DNA of 64,000 bases from JAGVSR01 sp031413815 (lineage in GTDB: Bacteria > Pseudomonadota > Alphaproteobacteria > Rhizobiales > Hyphomicrobiaceae): contig JANOFU010000015.1 in NCBI GenBank assembly GCA_031413815.1, positions 1-64,000 of the forward strand, in the 5' to 3' direction. The translations under genes were made by a program, and so were the position numbers. The notes below the pieces were generated by a model that ran no database searches, was not told where the DNA came from, and was given only the letters and a program-made list of their open reading frames with translations. The number at the start of each line of letters is the position of its first letter. Positions within the stretch are counted from its first letter, which is position 1. Positions 45,267-54,472 of the stretch are shown in pieces.

Positions 45267-46379
45267 CTACCCCCGCACCCGCCCCGCCTTCCGCACCAGC
45301 TCCACCATCCGATCAACCGGCATCGCGCGAATGTGATAGCGATCGTGCTCCGTCCCGCCGCTGTCTTCGGCTGCGCACAGCACGTTAATCACGGCTTCTT
45401 CGACGCACTCGACAACTGCGAGATAAATGGGATCGAACAGATCATCGTTGACGACATTGATCGCAAACCGCGGCGGCGCTTGATGAGGCATCGCCACATC
45501 ATTGCCGGTCGAGAACGCCAGGAAAATATCGCCCGACGAATTTCCACCCGGCGTTCCATTGCGTGCGAGCCCCAGCGAACAGCGCCGCGCGACACGCTTT
45601 AATTGATGCGGCGCCATCGGGATATCAGTCGCCACCACGACGATGATCGAGCCACGTTCCGCAAGCTGGCCATCGATCATGCCATCGCGCAGTTCCCGCC
45701 CAACTGGAACACCACAAATGGTCAGCCAATCGCGAATGCCATGATTGGCCTGCACCAAAACGCCGACGGTGTGCGCCTTTCCGGCAATTTCCACCATGCG
45801 CGACGCCGTTCCGGTCCCGCCCTTGAACTCGTAGCAAATCATAGCCGTTCCGCCGCCGGTGTTGCCTTCGGCAACAGGCCCAGAAACAGCGGAATTCAAC
45901 GCCGCAAACACGTCCGCTTCCGTCACATGCTGGCCGTTGATGTCGTTCAACAGTCCATCATAAGTCTCGGCAACCACCGGCATGATCCACAGGTGATCGG
46001 GCGTGTCATAGGTCGTGCGATACCGCTCCAGCATCCATTTGATCGCCGAATGATGCGCGATGCCGACACTGTGCGTGTTGGTGATCAGTACGGGGCCAAC
46101 AAAATATCCCCCATCCTCAATCCAATGCGATCCTGTCATCTCGCCGTTGCCATTCAACCGATGGAACCCGGCATAAACAGGACAAGGAACGGCCGACGCG
46201 GCATGAGGAATGATCGCCGTGACACCCGTCCGCACCGGAAGCTTGCGCCCCGGTCGCGGCGTCAGCTCAACAATGGTGCGCGCACCCACCGCAATCCCCG
46301 GCACGTCCGTGATGGCGTTGAACGGCCCCGGCGCCCCCGGCAGATCGAGGCCAAGCTCGCGGGCACGGAGCTTGCTCAT
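45267..46379 (-). CDS. P1/DmpA-family aminopeptidase
   Basis: This is an N-terminal-nucleophile type enzyme that self-cleaves before a serine, here probably in TPGGNSSGDIFLAFST (about 285-296). Its length (370 residues) and the start LGLDLPGAPGPFNAITDVPG fit DmpA/BapA, which remove D- or beta-amino acids from peptides. The start lies four bases after the puuA stop on the same strand, so it is co-transcribed with the putrescine gene puuA. A role against gamma-glutamyl or other peptide-like intermediates is a guess. Confidence 0.88.
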   Translation of the reverse strand: MSKLRARELGLDLPGAPGPFNAITDVPGIAVGARTIVELTPRPGRKLPVRTGVTAIIPHAASAVPCPVYAGFHRLNGNGEMTGSHWIEDGGYFVGPVLITNTHSVGIAHHSAIKWMLERYRTTYDTPDHLWIMPVVAETYDGLLNDINGQHVTEADVFAALNSAVSGPVAEGNTGGGTAMICYEFKGGTGTASRMVEIAGKAHTVGVLVQANHGIRDWLTICGVPVGRELRDGMIDGQLAERGSIIVVVATDIPMAPHQLKRVARRCSLGLARNGTPGGNSSGDIFLAFSTGNDVAMPHQAPPRFAINVVNDDLFDPIYLAVVECVEEAVINVLCAAEDSGGTEHDRYHIRAMPVDRMVELVRKAGRVRG

Positions 46380-46383
46380 GAGA

Positions 46384-47784
46384 TCACACGCTCAACAACA
46401 AATGCTCGCGCTCCCATGGACTGATGACGCGCATGAATTCTTCGAACTCGGAGCGCTTGAGCGCCATGTAGACATGACAAAACCGCTTACCGAGCACAGC
46501 ATGCAGATCTTCGCTGTCTCCAAAGATCGTCAGAGCTTCGAGCAGACCGCGCGGCAACTGATGATCGTTGTGGTAGGCGTTGCCAATGACGGCTGCGCGC
46601 GGTTCCAACTTCTTTTTCATGCCGAGATAGCCGCACGCAAGGCTCGCGGCGATCGCCAGATAGGGATTGGAATCCGAACCCGGCAGCCTGTTTTCAACGC
46701 GACGCGCAGCATCCGGCGAAATCGGTACCCGCAAGCCCGCAGAGCGATTGTCATTGCCCCATTCGACGTTGATGGGGGCTGCTCCACCTGGCACCAACCG
46801 GCGATAAGAATTCACGTACGGCGCCAGCAAACACATCGCGGACGGCAGATACTGCTGCTGGCCGGCAAGATAGTGATAGAACCGCTTGGTCGGTGCACCA
46901 TTTTCGTCTGTGAAGATGTTGCGGCCGGTTTTGGCATCGACGATGCTCTGATGAATGTGCATGGCGCTGCCCGGCTGGTTCGCCAACGGCTTGGCCATGA
47001 ACGTCGCGTAGCAGTTGTGGGTGAAGGCCGCCTCGCGAATGGTGCGCTTGTACAAAAACACCTGATCAGCCAAGTGCACAGGATCGCCGTGCACGAGATT
47101 GATCTCAAGCTGTGCCGCGCCGCCTTCCTGAATGATCGTATCGATCTTCAGATACTGCCGTTCGGCAAACTCATAAATATCATCGACGATCTTGTCGTAC
47201 TCATCGACGGCACCCAGGCTGTAAGCCTGACGGCCGGCACCCGGACGGCCCGAGCGGCCCATCGGCGGCTCCAGCGGATAGTCGGGATCAGGATTGGTCT
47301 TCGTCAGATAAAATTCCAGCTCGGGTGCAACGACCGGCACCCAGCCCTCTTTGGCGTACAGGGCAACGATGCTTTTCAACACATTGCGCGGCGCGATCTC
47401 GACCGGCTCGCCGTTCTGCCACATGGCATCGTGAATGACCTGCGCGGTCGGGCTGGACGCCCACGGTGCCGGGCGGATGGTAGCAAGATCCGGCACCATC
47501 ATCAGATCGCTCTCGGCGTACAGCACTTCGCCGTCTTCTTCGAAGCCGACGTAGTCGCCGGTGATGGTCTGATGGAAAATCGAGATCGGCAGGTGGACCG
47601 GTTCGAGCTTGACGAACTTTTCGACGGGCATTGTCTTGCCGCGCGCGACACCGGCGATGTCGGGCACGGCGCAGTCGACTTCCTCAATGCGATGCTGGCG
47701 CACCCAATCGCGGACGTTTTCGGGGCTGGCACCGAAATTAAACAGTTCAGCTTGGTCTGGGACTACTCCGCTCTCTGGAGTCAT
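46384..47784 (-). CDS. puuA: Gamma-glutamylputrescine synthetase-like glutamine synthetase PuuA
   Basis: PuuA ligates putrescine to glutamate using ATP, the first step of the Puu pathway. The 466-residue glutamine-synthetase-fold protein has the grasp N-domain (IEEVDCAVPDIAGVARGKTM) and catalytic signatures VPVVAPELEFYL, GGAAQLEINLVHGD, GSAMHIHQSI and NVEWGNDNRSAGLRVP. The context of putrescine transport, puuB and a shared operator supports PuuA over a housekeeping GlnA. Upstream, 47946-47957 holds the operator TTGTGATCACAA. Confidence 0.92.
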   Translation of the reverse strand: MTPESGVVPDQAELFNFGASPENVRDWVRQHRIEEVDCAVPDIAGVARGKTMPVEKFVKLEPVHLPISIFHQTITGDYVGFEEDGEVLYAESDLMMVPDLATIRPAPWASSPTAQVIHDAMWQNGEPVEIAPRNVLKSIVALYAKEGWVPVVAPELEFYLTKTNPDPDYPLEPPMGRSGRPGAGRQAYSLGAVDEYDKIVDDIYEFAERQYLKIDTIIQEGGAAQLEINLVHGDPVHLADQVFLYKRTIREAAFTHNCYATFMAKPLANQPGSAMHIHQSIVDAKTGRNIFTDENGAPTKRFYHYLAGQQQYLPSAMCLLAPYVNSYRRLVPGGAAPINVEWGNDNRSAGLRVPISPDAARRVENRLPGSDSNPYLAIAASLACGYLGMKKKLEPRAAVIGNAYHNDHQLPRGLLEALTIFGDSEDLHAVLGKRFCHVYMALKRSEFEEFMRVISPWEREHLLLSV

Positions 47785-47945
47785 GGGTCACCTAATAGAG
47801 GGTTGTATGAACCTTCAGCAACCAAGCCAGCGAAATATCCGCGCCAAAACTCGCCCACCAAAGACCTTTTGCTTAATCAAACCAATAGATTGACGTCGCG
47901 CGCCTCACAGTTGGCGCATGCGGGCCCGACCCGTCGGCTTCAATA

Positions 47946-47957
47946 TTGTGATCACAA
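47946..47957. promoter_or_regulatory. Putrescine-regulon operator, site 1 (puuA)
   Basis: Perfect 12-bp palindrome TTGTGATCACAA, 162 bp upstream of the puuA start in the gntR-puuA gap. The same 12 bases occur at three other control regions in this locus. Confidence 0.75.
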
Positions 47958-48003
47958 CCGCAAGCCGAACTCAAGCCGCAAGGGTGCTCAGTTCCGCATT
48001 CAG

Positions 48004-48720
48004 CTAAATGGGATGCTTCCGGGACAGCACGGCGTCGCCAATGAACCCCATTCCCTGTCCAATATCGGCGTCGATAGCGGCCTTCAGATCCGCGACGTTG
48101 CGGGCCCGCATAGCGGCGATGGCAAATTCATGGTGATCCTCAAGCACCGACGTGCCGATGCGGCCGTAGGCCATGCGCATGAAGGGCCCGAACTGCAGCC
48201 AGATACTTTCGACCAGCGCCAGCAACGTGTCTGCGCCCGCACGCTCGTAAATCGCGAAGTGGAACTGAAAATTGCCGCGCATATAGCTTTCCGTATCGCC
48301 GCCTTTCATGGCCCGATCGATCGCGTCGTCGATGTCTTCAATCGCGTCAATGTGGGCCGCCGTAAGATGCGCAAGCGCGCGAGCGGCCAGTTCCGGTTCC
48401 AGCGCACGGCGGGCAAACAGAATTTCGTCAAATCGCTCGCGCGACATCGGCGGCACGACCACGCGGCGGTTGTCCTGCAACTCCAAGGCACCAGCCGCGA
48501 TCAGGCGCCGGACGGCTTCGCGAACGGGCATCGGGCTGACACCCAGATCTTCGGCGAGACCCCGCAGGGTTACGGCCGTCCCCGGCCGGATGCCGCCAAA
48601 CAAAATCCGGTCCCGCAACTGCCGGAACACACCTTCGTGAGCCGTCAGCCCTAGATCTGGGGGCAAAGAAATAGGGACACCGGGGTCACCTGTTGGAGCA
48701 CTGCTGGATTGCCGCTTCAT
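48004..48720 (-). CDS. GntR/FadR-subfamily regulator of the putrescine locus
   Basis: The 238-residue protein has an N-terminal winged helix (about 25-90, LRDRILFGGIRPGTAVTLRG and PMPVREAVRRLIAAGALEL). An all-helical FCD effector domain (about 105-225) with metal-ligand style Asp/His residues follows (NFQFHFAIYERA and EDHHEFAIAAMRARN). The ATG at 48720 is chosen because the longer frame has no family similarity. It is divergent from potF and upstream of puuA. The TTGTGATCACAA sites around it are the likely target, with putrescine or a pathway intermediate as effector (inferred). Confidence 0.9.
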   Translation of the reverse strand: MKRQSSSAPTGDPGVPISLPPDLGLTAHEGVFRQLRDRILFGGIRPGTAVTLRGLAEDLGVSPMPVREAVRRLIAAGALELQDNRRVVVPPMSRERFDEILFARRALEPELAARALAHLTAAHIDAIEDIDDAIDRAMKGGDTESYMRGNFQFHFAIYERAGADTLLALVESIWLQFGPFMRMAYGRIGTSVLEDHHEFAIAAMRARNVADLKAAIDADIGQGMGFIGDAVLSRKHPI

Positions 48721-48860
48721 CGGAGGAAATTCCTGCAAATCCGTGTGTTTTTTGCGTTCGTCTCTACACGGATATACGGCGGAACTGGTGCACCGCATTG
48801 CTCACTTGGAGCGACAGTTTCAGTGCCAAGACCGCATGATCCACTTGTACAGCGGGAAAT

Positions 48861-48872
48861 TTGTGATCACAA
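48861..48872. promoter_or_regulatory. Putrescine-regulon operator, site 2 (gntR/potF)
   Basis: Perfect palindrome TTGTGATCACAA in the 241-bp divergent gap, 90 bp before potF and 141 bp before gntR. One site could control both the regulator and the transporter. Confidence 0.75.
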
Positions 48873-48961
48873 TGGCGTCACGTTGCGGTCATCAGCACCA
48901 GACGTCAGCCGGGCAAACCGGCGGCGCCGTGACGGCTCAATTTCGACCAGGGAGTTCGTGA

Positions 48962-50077
48962 ATGTTGAAAGCCTCCGTAACCCGCCGCGCCCTCGCAGGC
49001 GGTGCCGCCGCATTGGCGCTTGCGCTGACATCGTCGGTCCTGTTAGCCGAAAAGGAAAAAGAAGTCCGCGTCTACAATTGGTCGGACTACATCGACGAAA
49101 CGATCCTCGCCGATTTCACCAAGGAGACAGGCATTAAGGTCGTCTACGACGTCTTTGACAGCAACGAGGTTCTCGAAACCAAGCTGCTCGCTGGCAAGAC
49201 CGGCTACGACATCGTTGTCCCGACCGGCTCGTTCCTGTCGCGACAAATTCAGGCTGGTGTGTTCCAGAAGCTCGACAAGTCAAAGATCCCGAACCTTTCA
49301 AACCTATGGCCGGAAGTCTCAACCCGCGTCGCCGTTTACGATCCCGGCAACGACTATGCCGTCAACTGGATGTGGGGCACGACCGGAGTTGGCTACAACG
49401 AAGCCAAAATCAAAGAACGAATGGCCGATGCTCCGGTTGACTCGCTGGACATCATCTTCAAGCCCGAGATTGCCGCCAAGTTTAAGGACTGCGGAATCTT
49501 CATGCTCGACTCACCCGAAGATATTCTGCCCGTGGCGCTGAATTATCTGGGTCTTGATCCCAACACGAAAAATGCCGATGACCTCAAGAAGGCCGACGAC
49601 CTACTGGTGAAGGTCCGGCCATATGTCCAGAAGTTCCATTCATCCGAGTACATCAATGCGCTCGCCAATGGCGATATCTGCATGGCGCTCGGCTGGTCGG
49701 GTGACATTCTGCAGGCTGCAACGCGCGCTGACGAAGCCAAGAATGGCCACGTCATCAAGTACAACATCGCGAAGGAAGGCACGCAGATGTGGTTCGACAT
49801 GATGGCCATCCCAGCGGATGCCAAGAATGTCGCTGAAGCCCACGCTCTGCTCGATTACCTGAACCGTCCGGAAGTGATGGCGAAGGCATCGAACTACATC
49901 AGCTACGCCAACGGAAACCTCGCATCGCAGAAGCACATCAACGAGGATATTCTGAAAAACCCGGCCGTCTATCCGGATGAAGCGACGCTGAAGAAGCTCT
50001 ACGTCAAAACGGCGTGGGACGCCAAAACCCAGCGCACCGTGACTCGCATGTGGACCAAGATGGTCACAGGCAAGTAA
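48962..50077 (+). CDS. potF: Putrescine-binding periplasmic protein PotF
   Basis: This is the receptor of the PotFGHI putrescine importer. The 371-residue protein has a twin-arginine-like or Sec signal (RRALAGGAAALALALTSSVLLA), the polyamine-binding core VRVYNWSDYIDETILADFTK and GYDIVVPTGSFLSRQIQAGV, and ALGWSGDILQAATRADEAKNG. It is the first gene of potFGHI. A terminator follows it directly, which should raise PotF over the membrane components. Confidence 0.92.
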   Translation: MLKASVTRRALAGGAAALALALTSSVLLAEKEKEVRVYNWSDYIDETILADFTKETGIKVVYDVFDSNEVLETKLLAGKTGYDIVVPTGSFLSRQIQAGVFQKLDKSKIPNLSNLWPEVSTRVAVYDPGNDYAVNWMWGTTGVGYNEAKIKERMADAPVDSLDIIFKPEIAAKFKDCGIFMLDSPEDILPVALNYLGLDPNTKNADDLKKADDLLVKVRPYVQKFHSSEYINALANGDICMALGWSGDILQAATRADEAKNGHVIKYNIAKEGTQMWFDMMAIPADAKNVAEAHALLDYLNRPEVMAKASNYISYANGNLASQKHINEDILKNPAVYPDEATLKKLYVKTAWDAKTQRTVTRMWTKMVTGK

Positions 50078-50084
50078 CCAAGAT

Positions 50085-50120
50085 CCGCGCCAGAGCCCAG
50101 CTCCGGCGCGGTTTTCTTTT
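50085..50120 (+). terminator. Rho-independent terminator or attenuator after potF
   Basis: Stem CCGCGCC (50085-50091) pairs with GGCGCGG (50105-50111), extended by GAG/CTC inside, and is followed by TTTTCTTTT. It lies 8 bases after the potF stop and before potG, so partial read-through would give excess binding protein. Confidence 0.8.
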
Positions 50121-50180
50121 CAAGTTGAGTGACCTAAGATTTCCATAACCTGACCGATCGAAGCCCCGAGGAACGTGCTC

Positions 50181-51380
50181 ATGTCCGTGGCGACCGCACT
50201 TGATACCAAGTCCACCACTGCGCCTCATGCCAAGGCCGGACCGCGAACCGCCGCCCCCCAGTCCGGATTTGCCCCTTGGAAGGATCCAAGCGCGAAACCG
50301 ATTGTCCGCTTCGAAAACGTCACCAAGCGCTTCGGCGATTTTGTTGCGGTCAAAAATTGCAGCCTCGACATTTACGAGAAAGAGTTTTTCTCACTGCTGG
50401 GCCCGTCTGGTTGCGGCAAGACCACACTTCTCCGCATGCTCGCGGGCTTTGAGACGCCGACCGAAGGCCGCATCTTGGTTGACGGCCAGGATATCACTGG
50501 CCTCGCCCCCTACGAGCGCCAGAACATCAACATGATGTTCCAGTCCTACGCGCTATTCCCACACATGACGGTCGAGAAAAACATAGGTTTTGGCCTTCGT
50601 CAGGAAGGAATGGCTGCAGCCCACATCGACAAGCGCGTCGAAGAGGCCATGGCGCTGGTTGAATTGGGCAAGTTTGCCAAGCGCCGGCCAAACCAGTTGT
50701 CCGGCGGTCAGCAACAGCGTGTGGCGTTGGCTCGCGCCATCGCCAAGAAACCGCGCATCATGCTGCTCGACGAGCCACTCGGCGCGCTCGATAAGAAGCT
50801 GCGCAACCAGGCGCAATTCGAATTGATGCGCATTCAAGAAACAACGGGCACGACGTTCATCATCGTCACGCACGACCAGGAAGAGGCAATGACCGTCTCC
50901 AGCCGGATCGGCGTTATGAACGTCGGGGAACTCGTACAGGTCTCCACACCCGGCGAAATTTACGAAGCGCCTCAGTCGCGCTACTGCGCGGGCTTCATCG
51001 GCGAGGTCAACATGCTCGAAGGCAAGGTCGCCGGGGTTGCGGATGGCTTTGTCGATATCGCGGCCGCAGACGGCGGTCGCTACAAAGCCCGCGCACCGGA
51101 GGGCCTCAGTACCGATCAACCTGTTTGGCTCGCGATCCGGCCGGAAAAACTCCGCATCGGCCTCGACAAGCCCGACAGCGCGGTCAACATCATCCCCGGC
51201 AAAGTCAGCGACGTCGGTTACCTGGGATCGATCTCGCACTATCACGTCGTGATCGGAACGGGCCAGCGCGTGACAGCATTGCGTGCGAACTCTTCGCACA
51301 CGGTCGAGCGCCCGATCAACTGGGAAGACAACGTGTGGCTCGAATGGCCAGCGGAAGCGGGCATTGTGCTGACACGCTGA
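50181..51380 (+). CDS. potG: Putrescine ABC transporter ATP-binding protein PotG
   Basis: This is the ATPase of PotFGHI. The protein of about 399 residues has Walker A GPSGCGKTTL, the signature LSGGQQQRVALARAIAK, Walker B IMLLDEPLGALD, the H-loop VTHDQEEAM and a C-terminal TOBE domain (about 300-395). The ATG at 50181 is chosen, with GAGGA eight bases before. A short N-terminal extension precedes the nucleotide-binding domain, as in other PotG proteins. Confidence 0.93.
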   Translation: MSVATALDTKSTTAPHAKAGPRTAAPQSGFAPWKDPSAKPIVRFENVTKRFGDFVAVKNCSLDIYEKEFFSLLGPSGCGKTTLLRMLAGFETPTEGRILVDGQDITGLAPYERQNINMMFQSYALFPHMTVEKNIGFGLRQEGMAAAHIDKRVEEAMALVELGKFAKRRPNQLSGGQQQRVALARAIAKKPRIMLLDEPLGALDKKLRNQAQFELMRIQETTGTTFIIVTHDQEEAMTVSSRIGVMNVGELVQVSTPGEIYEAPQSRYCAGFIGEVNMLEGKVAGVADGFVDIAAADGGRYKARAPEGLSTDQPVWLAIRPEKLRIGLDKPDSAVNIIPGKVSDVGYLGSISHYHVVIGTGQRVTALRANSSHTVERPINWEDNVWLEWPAEAGIVLTR

Positions 51381-51436
51381 TGAGCCGGCAAGCGACGAAA
51401 CGGATCTGCGAACGCGAGTAGAGAACGGAAAAGCCA

Positions 51437-52333
51437 ATGCGCCGCTGGATGGTCATCGCAGTTCCCTACATCTGGATGCTACTGTTCTTCCTGATCCCGT
51501 TCTTCATTGTCTTTAAGCTTTCGCTGTCCGACCTCGCGACGGCGATGCCGCCTTACGTGCCGGCCTTCGACACGTCTAGTTTGTCTGCGTGGCTCGCCAG
51601 CATTAAGGCTGGGATCGGCCAATTCGATTTCGAGAACTACGCATTCATCTTTTCTGATGATCTCTACCTCAATGCCTATTGGTCGAGCGTCAAAATTGCG
51701 GGTCTTGCCACCTTCTTTACGCTCCTAATCGCCTACCCACTGGCCTATGGCATGGCGCGGGCGCCGAAAGACTGGCAGCCGACTCTCGTGATGCTTGTTA
51801 TCTTGCCGTTCTGGACCTCATTTTTGATCCGCGTTTACGCCTGGATCGGCATCCTCAAAAAAGAGGGATTGCTCAATCTTTGGCTCATGAACATGGGTGT
51901 CATCAGTGAGCCGCTCACCATCATGAACACGACCACCGCCGTCTACATCGGCATCGTCTATTCCTATCTGCCGTTCATGGTGCTGCCGCTTTATGCCAGC
52001 CTTGAAAAGATCAACCCGTCTCTGCTGGAAGCCGCTGAAGATTTGGGCTGCCCGCCGTGGAAGGCGTTCTGGCAAGTGACCTTCCCGCTATCTATCCCCG
52101 GCGTCATCGCTGGCTGCTTCCTCGTCTTCATTCCCGCTGTCGGCGAGTTCGTCATCCCGGATCTGCTGGGCGGGTCCGACACCCTCATGATCGGGAAAAC
52201 GCTGTGGAATGAGTTCTTCAGCAACCGCGACTGGCCAGTCTCGTCCGCCGTCGCCGTGGTGCTTCTGCTGGTGCTGATTGTGCCCATTGTGATCTTCCAG
52301 TGGCTGCAACAAAAGCAGCGGGAGGCCGTGTGA
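51437..52333 (+). CDS. potH: Putrescine ABC transporter permease PotH
   Basis: The 298-residue inner-membrane permease has about six helices, the first at VIAVPYIWMLLFFLIPFFIV. The coupling loop is LLEAAEDLGCPPWKAFWQVT, followed by the PotB/PotH marks IPAVGEFVIPDLLGGSDTLM and GKTLWNEFFSNRDWP. Its stop overlaps the potI start (TGATG). Confidence 0.93.
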   Translation: MRRWMVIAVPYIWMLLFFLIPFFIVFKLSLSDLATAMPPYVPAFDTSSLSAWLASIKAGIGQFDFENYAFIFSDDLYLNAYWSSVKIAGLATFFTLLIAYPLAYGMARAPKDWQPTLVMLVILPFWTSFLIRVYAWIGILKKEGLLNLWLMNMGVISEPLTIMNTTTAVYIGIVYSYLPFMVLPLYASLEKINPSLLEAAEDLGCPPWKAFWQVTFPLSIPGVIAGCFLVFIPAVGEFVIPDLLGGSDTLMIGKTLWNEFFSNRDWPVSSAVAVVLLLVLIVPIVIFQWLQQKQREAV

Positions 52334-53157
52334 TGAAAGGCAGGTTCTCCTGGTTTAATGCTACCTCGATCGCATTTGGCTTTGCGTTTCTGTACCTGCC
52401 AATTCTTCTGCTCGTCATTTACAGCTTCAACGATTCAAAACTCGTCACTGTGTGGGGCGGCTGGTCGACACGCTGGTACACAGGCCTGTTGAACAACCAA
52501 GGCCTGATGGATGCCGCGTGGGTGACGATCCGCGTCGCGCTCATCTCCTCGACCATCGCTGTTGTTCTTGGCACATTGGCTGCGATTGTCCTGGTCCGCA
52601 TGGGGCGGTTCCCCGGCCGCACGCTGTTTTCAGGGATGATCTTCGCGCCCCTGGTGATGCCCGAAGTGATTACAGGCCTGTCGCTGCTGCTGCTGTTCGT
52701 CGCCATCAATTTCGATCGCGGCTTCTGGACCGTCGTACTTGCCCACGCGACCTTTACGATGTGCTTTGCGGCGGTTGTCATTCAGGCCCGGTTGTATGAC
52801 TTCGACAAGTCGGTCGAGGAGGCCGCGATGGATTTGGGAGCATCCCCGGTCTCGACATTCTTCCAGGTGACGCTGCCGATTATCGCCCCGTCCGTGATCT
52901 CGGCTTGGCTGCTGGCGTTCACGCTCTCTCTCGACGACCTCGTGATCGCAAGTTTTGCGACCGGCCCCGGTGGCACAACACTGCCGATGAAAATCTATAG
53001 CCAGGTGCGCCTCGGCGTGACGCCAGAAATCAACGCCATCTCGACCATCATGATTGCGCTCGTCACGGTTGGCGTGATTATCGCGTCCTATATGACGAGA
53101 CTGTCGGCCACGCGCGCGGAAACCGACAAGCGCAAGGCCGACGCCGCGATGACGTAG
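52333..53157 (+). CDS. potI: Putrescine ABC transporter permease PotI
   Basis: The 274-residue second permease carries the first helix FGFAFLYLPILLLVIYSF, the PotC/PotI motif FNDSKLVTVWGGWSTRWY and the coupling loop VEEAAMDLGASPVSTFFQVT. ATG 52333 overlaps the potH stop, with GGAGG eight bases upstream. It is the last gene of the importer and is convergent with the speB-like gene. Confidence 0.93.
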   Translation: MKGRFSWFNATSIAFGFAFLYLPILLLVIYSFNDSKLVTVWGGWSTRWYTGLLNNQGLMDAAWVTIRVALISSTIAVVLGTLAAIVLVRMGRFPGRTLFSGMIFAPLVMPEVITGLSLLLLFVAINFDRGFWTVVLAHATFTMCFAAVVIQARLYDFDKSVEEAAMDLGASPVSTFFQVTLPIIAPSVISAWLLAFTLSLDDLVIASFATGPGGTTLPMKIYSQVRLGVTPEINAISTIMIALVTVGVIIASYMTRLSATRAETDKRKADAAMT

Positions 53158-53175
53158 TGGCTCAAACCTGGCGTT

Positions 53176-54204
53176 TCAACTTTTTGCAGTTGCCCGCTTG
53201 GAGGCCGCCCAATTGCATAGGATGTCGTGCGCAACCGTTGCAGCGGCCAGGGCCGTGATCTCTGCGTGATCATAGGGCGGCGACACTTCGACAACATCAG
53301 CGCCGATGATATTGAGCTGGCTCGAACCGCGAACGATCTCCAAAGCCTGCCAGCTGGCCAGACCGCCGCACACCGGCGTTCCTGTGCCCGGTGCAAACGC
53401 CGGATCCAGCACGTCGATGTCAAAGCTCAAGTACGCCTTGGCATCGCCCACGCGCTCAGCAATCGCGGCAATCGCTGCGTCCACTCCGTTCCGGTGGATC
53501 CACGGTGCGGTCAGAACTTTGAACCCATGATCGCTGTCATTCTGGCTGCGGATGCCGGCATGGATCGACCGGCTGGCATCAATCACGCCTTCCCTAGCCG
53601 CACGCAAAAACATACTCCCGTGATCGATGCGGCTGTTATCATCCGGCCACGTATCGGAATGGGCATCGAACTGGATGAGTGCGAGAGGACCGTGGACCTC
53701 GGCGTGAGCCTTCAGCAGAGGATAACTGACGAAATGATCACCACCGAGCGAGAGCATGCGGGCGCCACCCGACAAGACCTCACGGGCCTGAGCCACTATA
53801 TCGCTCACGACCTCCTCGGGGTATTGCGGCTCCAGATAGAAATCCCCGTAATCGATGGTCGCAAGTTGAGCGAACGGATTGCCGCCGTAGGGAAAGCTGT
53901 CGCCAGACCCAAGTTCCGTCGAAGCGGCCCGGATGGCCCGCGGCCCAAGGCGCGCGCCCGGCCTGTTACTCGTCGCCCCATCAAACGGCACCCCGCAGAT
54001 GGCCACATCGATTTCCGTCAGATCGCGCGTGTAGGGCCGGCGCATGAAGCTCAAGGCGCCCGCATACGTCATCTCATTCCAGCGCTCCCGGGCGTTGCGA
54101 TTGCGAAACGCCTGGTCACCCAAGCGCTGTGCAACGGCCGGGGCGTCGCAAGACGATGCTGAAAAAATAGGAGCTTGGGCGGGAGTTCCACGTGGTTCGG
54201 TCAT
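53176..54204 (-). CDS. speB: Agmatinase / ureohydrolase (SpeB-like)
   Basis: This is a binuclear manganese ureohydrolase. The usual ligands are visible: GGDHFVSYP, DAHSDTWPDD and SFDIDVLDPAFAPGTGTP. In this setting it probably splits agmatine to putrescine and urea and so feeds PuuA. Guanidinobutyrase is an alternative, because the family is hard to separate by sequence. The open frame reaches 54330 through the operator, so a start at 54204 (GGATGG upstream) or 54213 is more likely. It is divergent from puuB. Confidence 0.88.
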   Translation of the reverse strand: MTEPRGTPAQAPIFSASSCDAPAVAQRLGDQAFRNRNARERWNEMTYAGALSFMRRPYTRDLTEIDVAICGVPFDGATSNRPGARLGPRAIRAASTELGSGDSFPYGGNPFAQLATIDYGDFYLEPQYPEEVVSDIVAQAREVLSGGARMLSLGGDHFVSYPLLKAHAEVHGPLALIQFDAHSDTWPDDNSRIDHGSMFLRAAREGVIDASRSIHAGIRSQNDSDHGFKVLTAPWIHRNGVDAAIAAIAERVGDAKAYLSFDIDVLDPAFAPGTGTPVCGGLASWQALEIVRGSSQLNIIGADVVEVSPPYDHAEITALAAATVAHDILCNWAASKRATAKS

Positions 54205-54275
54205 GTTCGCCATCCGGTTTTCAATCGGTGACGGGCCGAGGGGCGGCTTTCTCCGCCTGGGCTGTCCTGCCAATT

Positions 54276-54287
54276 TTGTGATCACAA
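54276..54287. promoter_or_regulatory. Putrescine-regulon operator, site 3 (speB side)
   Basis: Perfect TTGTGATCACAA, about 72 bp upstream of the speB start, embedded in an AT-rich stretch. It is the first of two such sites in the divergent speB-puuB gap. Confidence 0.75.
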
Positions 54288-54404
54288 TATATTTTGAGTG
54301 CTGAGGAAGGTCAAGATCCCAAAGTCTCAATCAATGTGAATAGAAATGAGCAGAATCGCTAGCCCAGCCCTTCAACTGCCTGCAAAGATTGACTCTCACC
54401 CCAT

Positions 54405-54416
54405 TTGTGATCACAA
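54405..54416. promoter_or_regulatory. Putrescine-regulon operator, site 4 (puuB side)
   Basis: Perfect TTGTGATCACAA, 57 bp before the puuB ATG. Its centre is 129 bp from that of site 3, which would allow looping or independent control of the two genes. Confidence 0.75.
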
Positions 54417-54472
54417 ATTCTAACGTCCCCGCCAAGGTTTGGGGCCTCCGATCCGTCCCCGAAAGTCCATCC

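Noticed and set aside
46210..48654. Long 814-residue plus-strand ORF antisense to puuA and gntR
   Set aside because: It is a shadow of high-GC coding on the minus strand. The opposite frames encode clear PuuA and GntR families.
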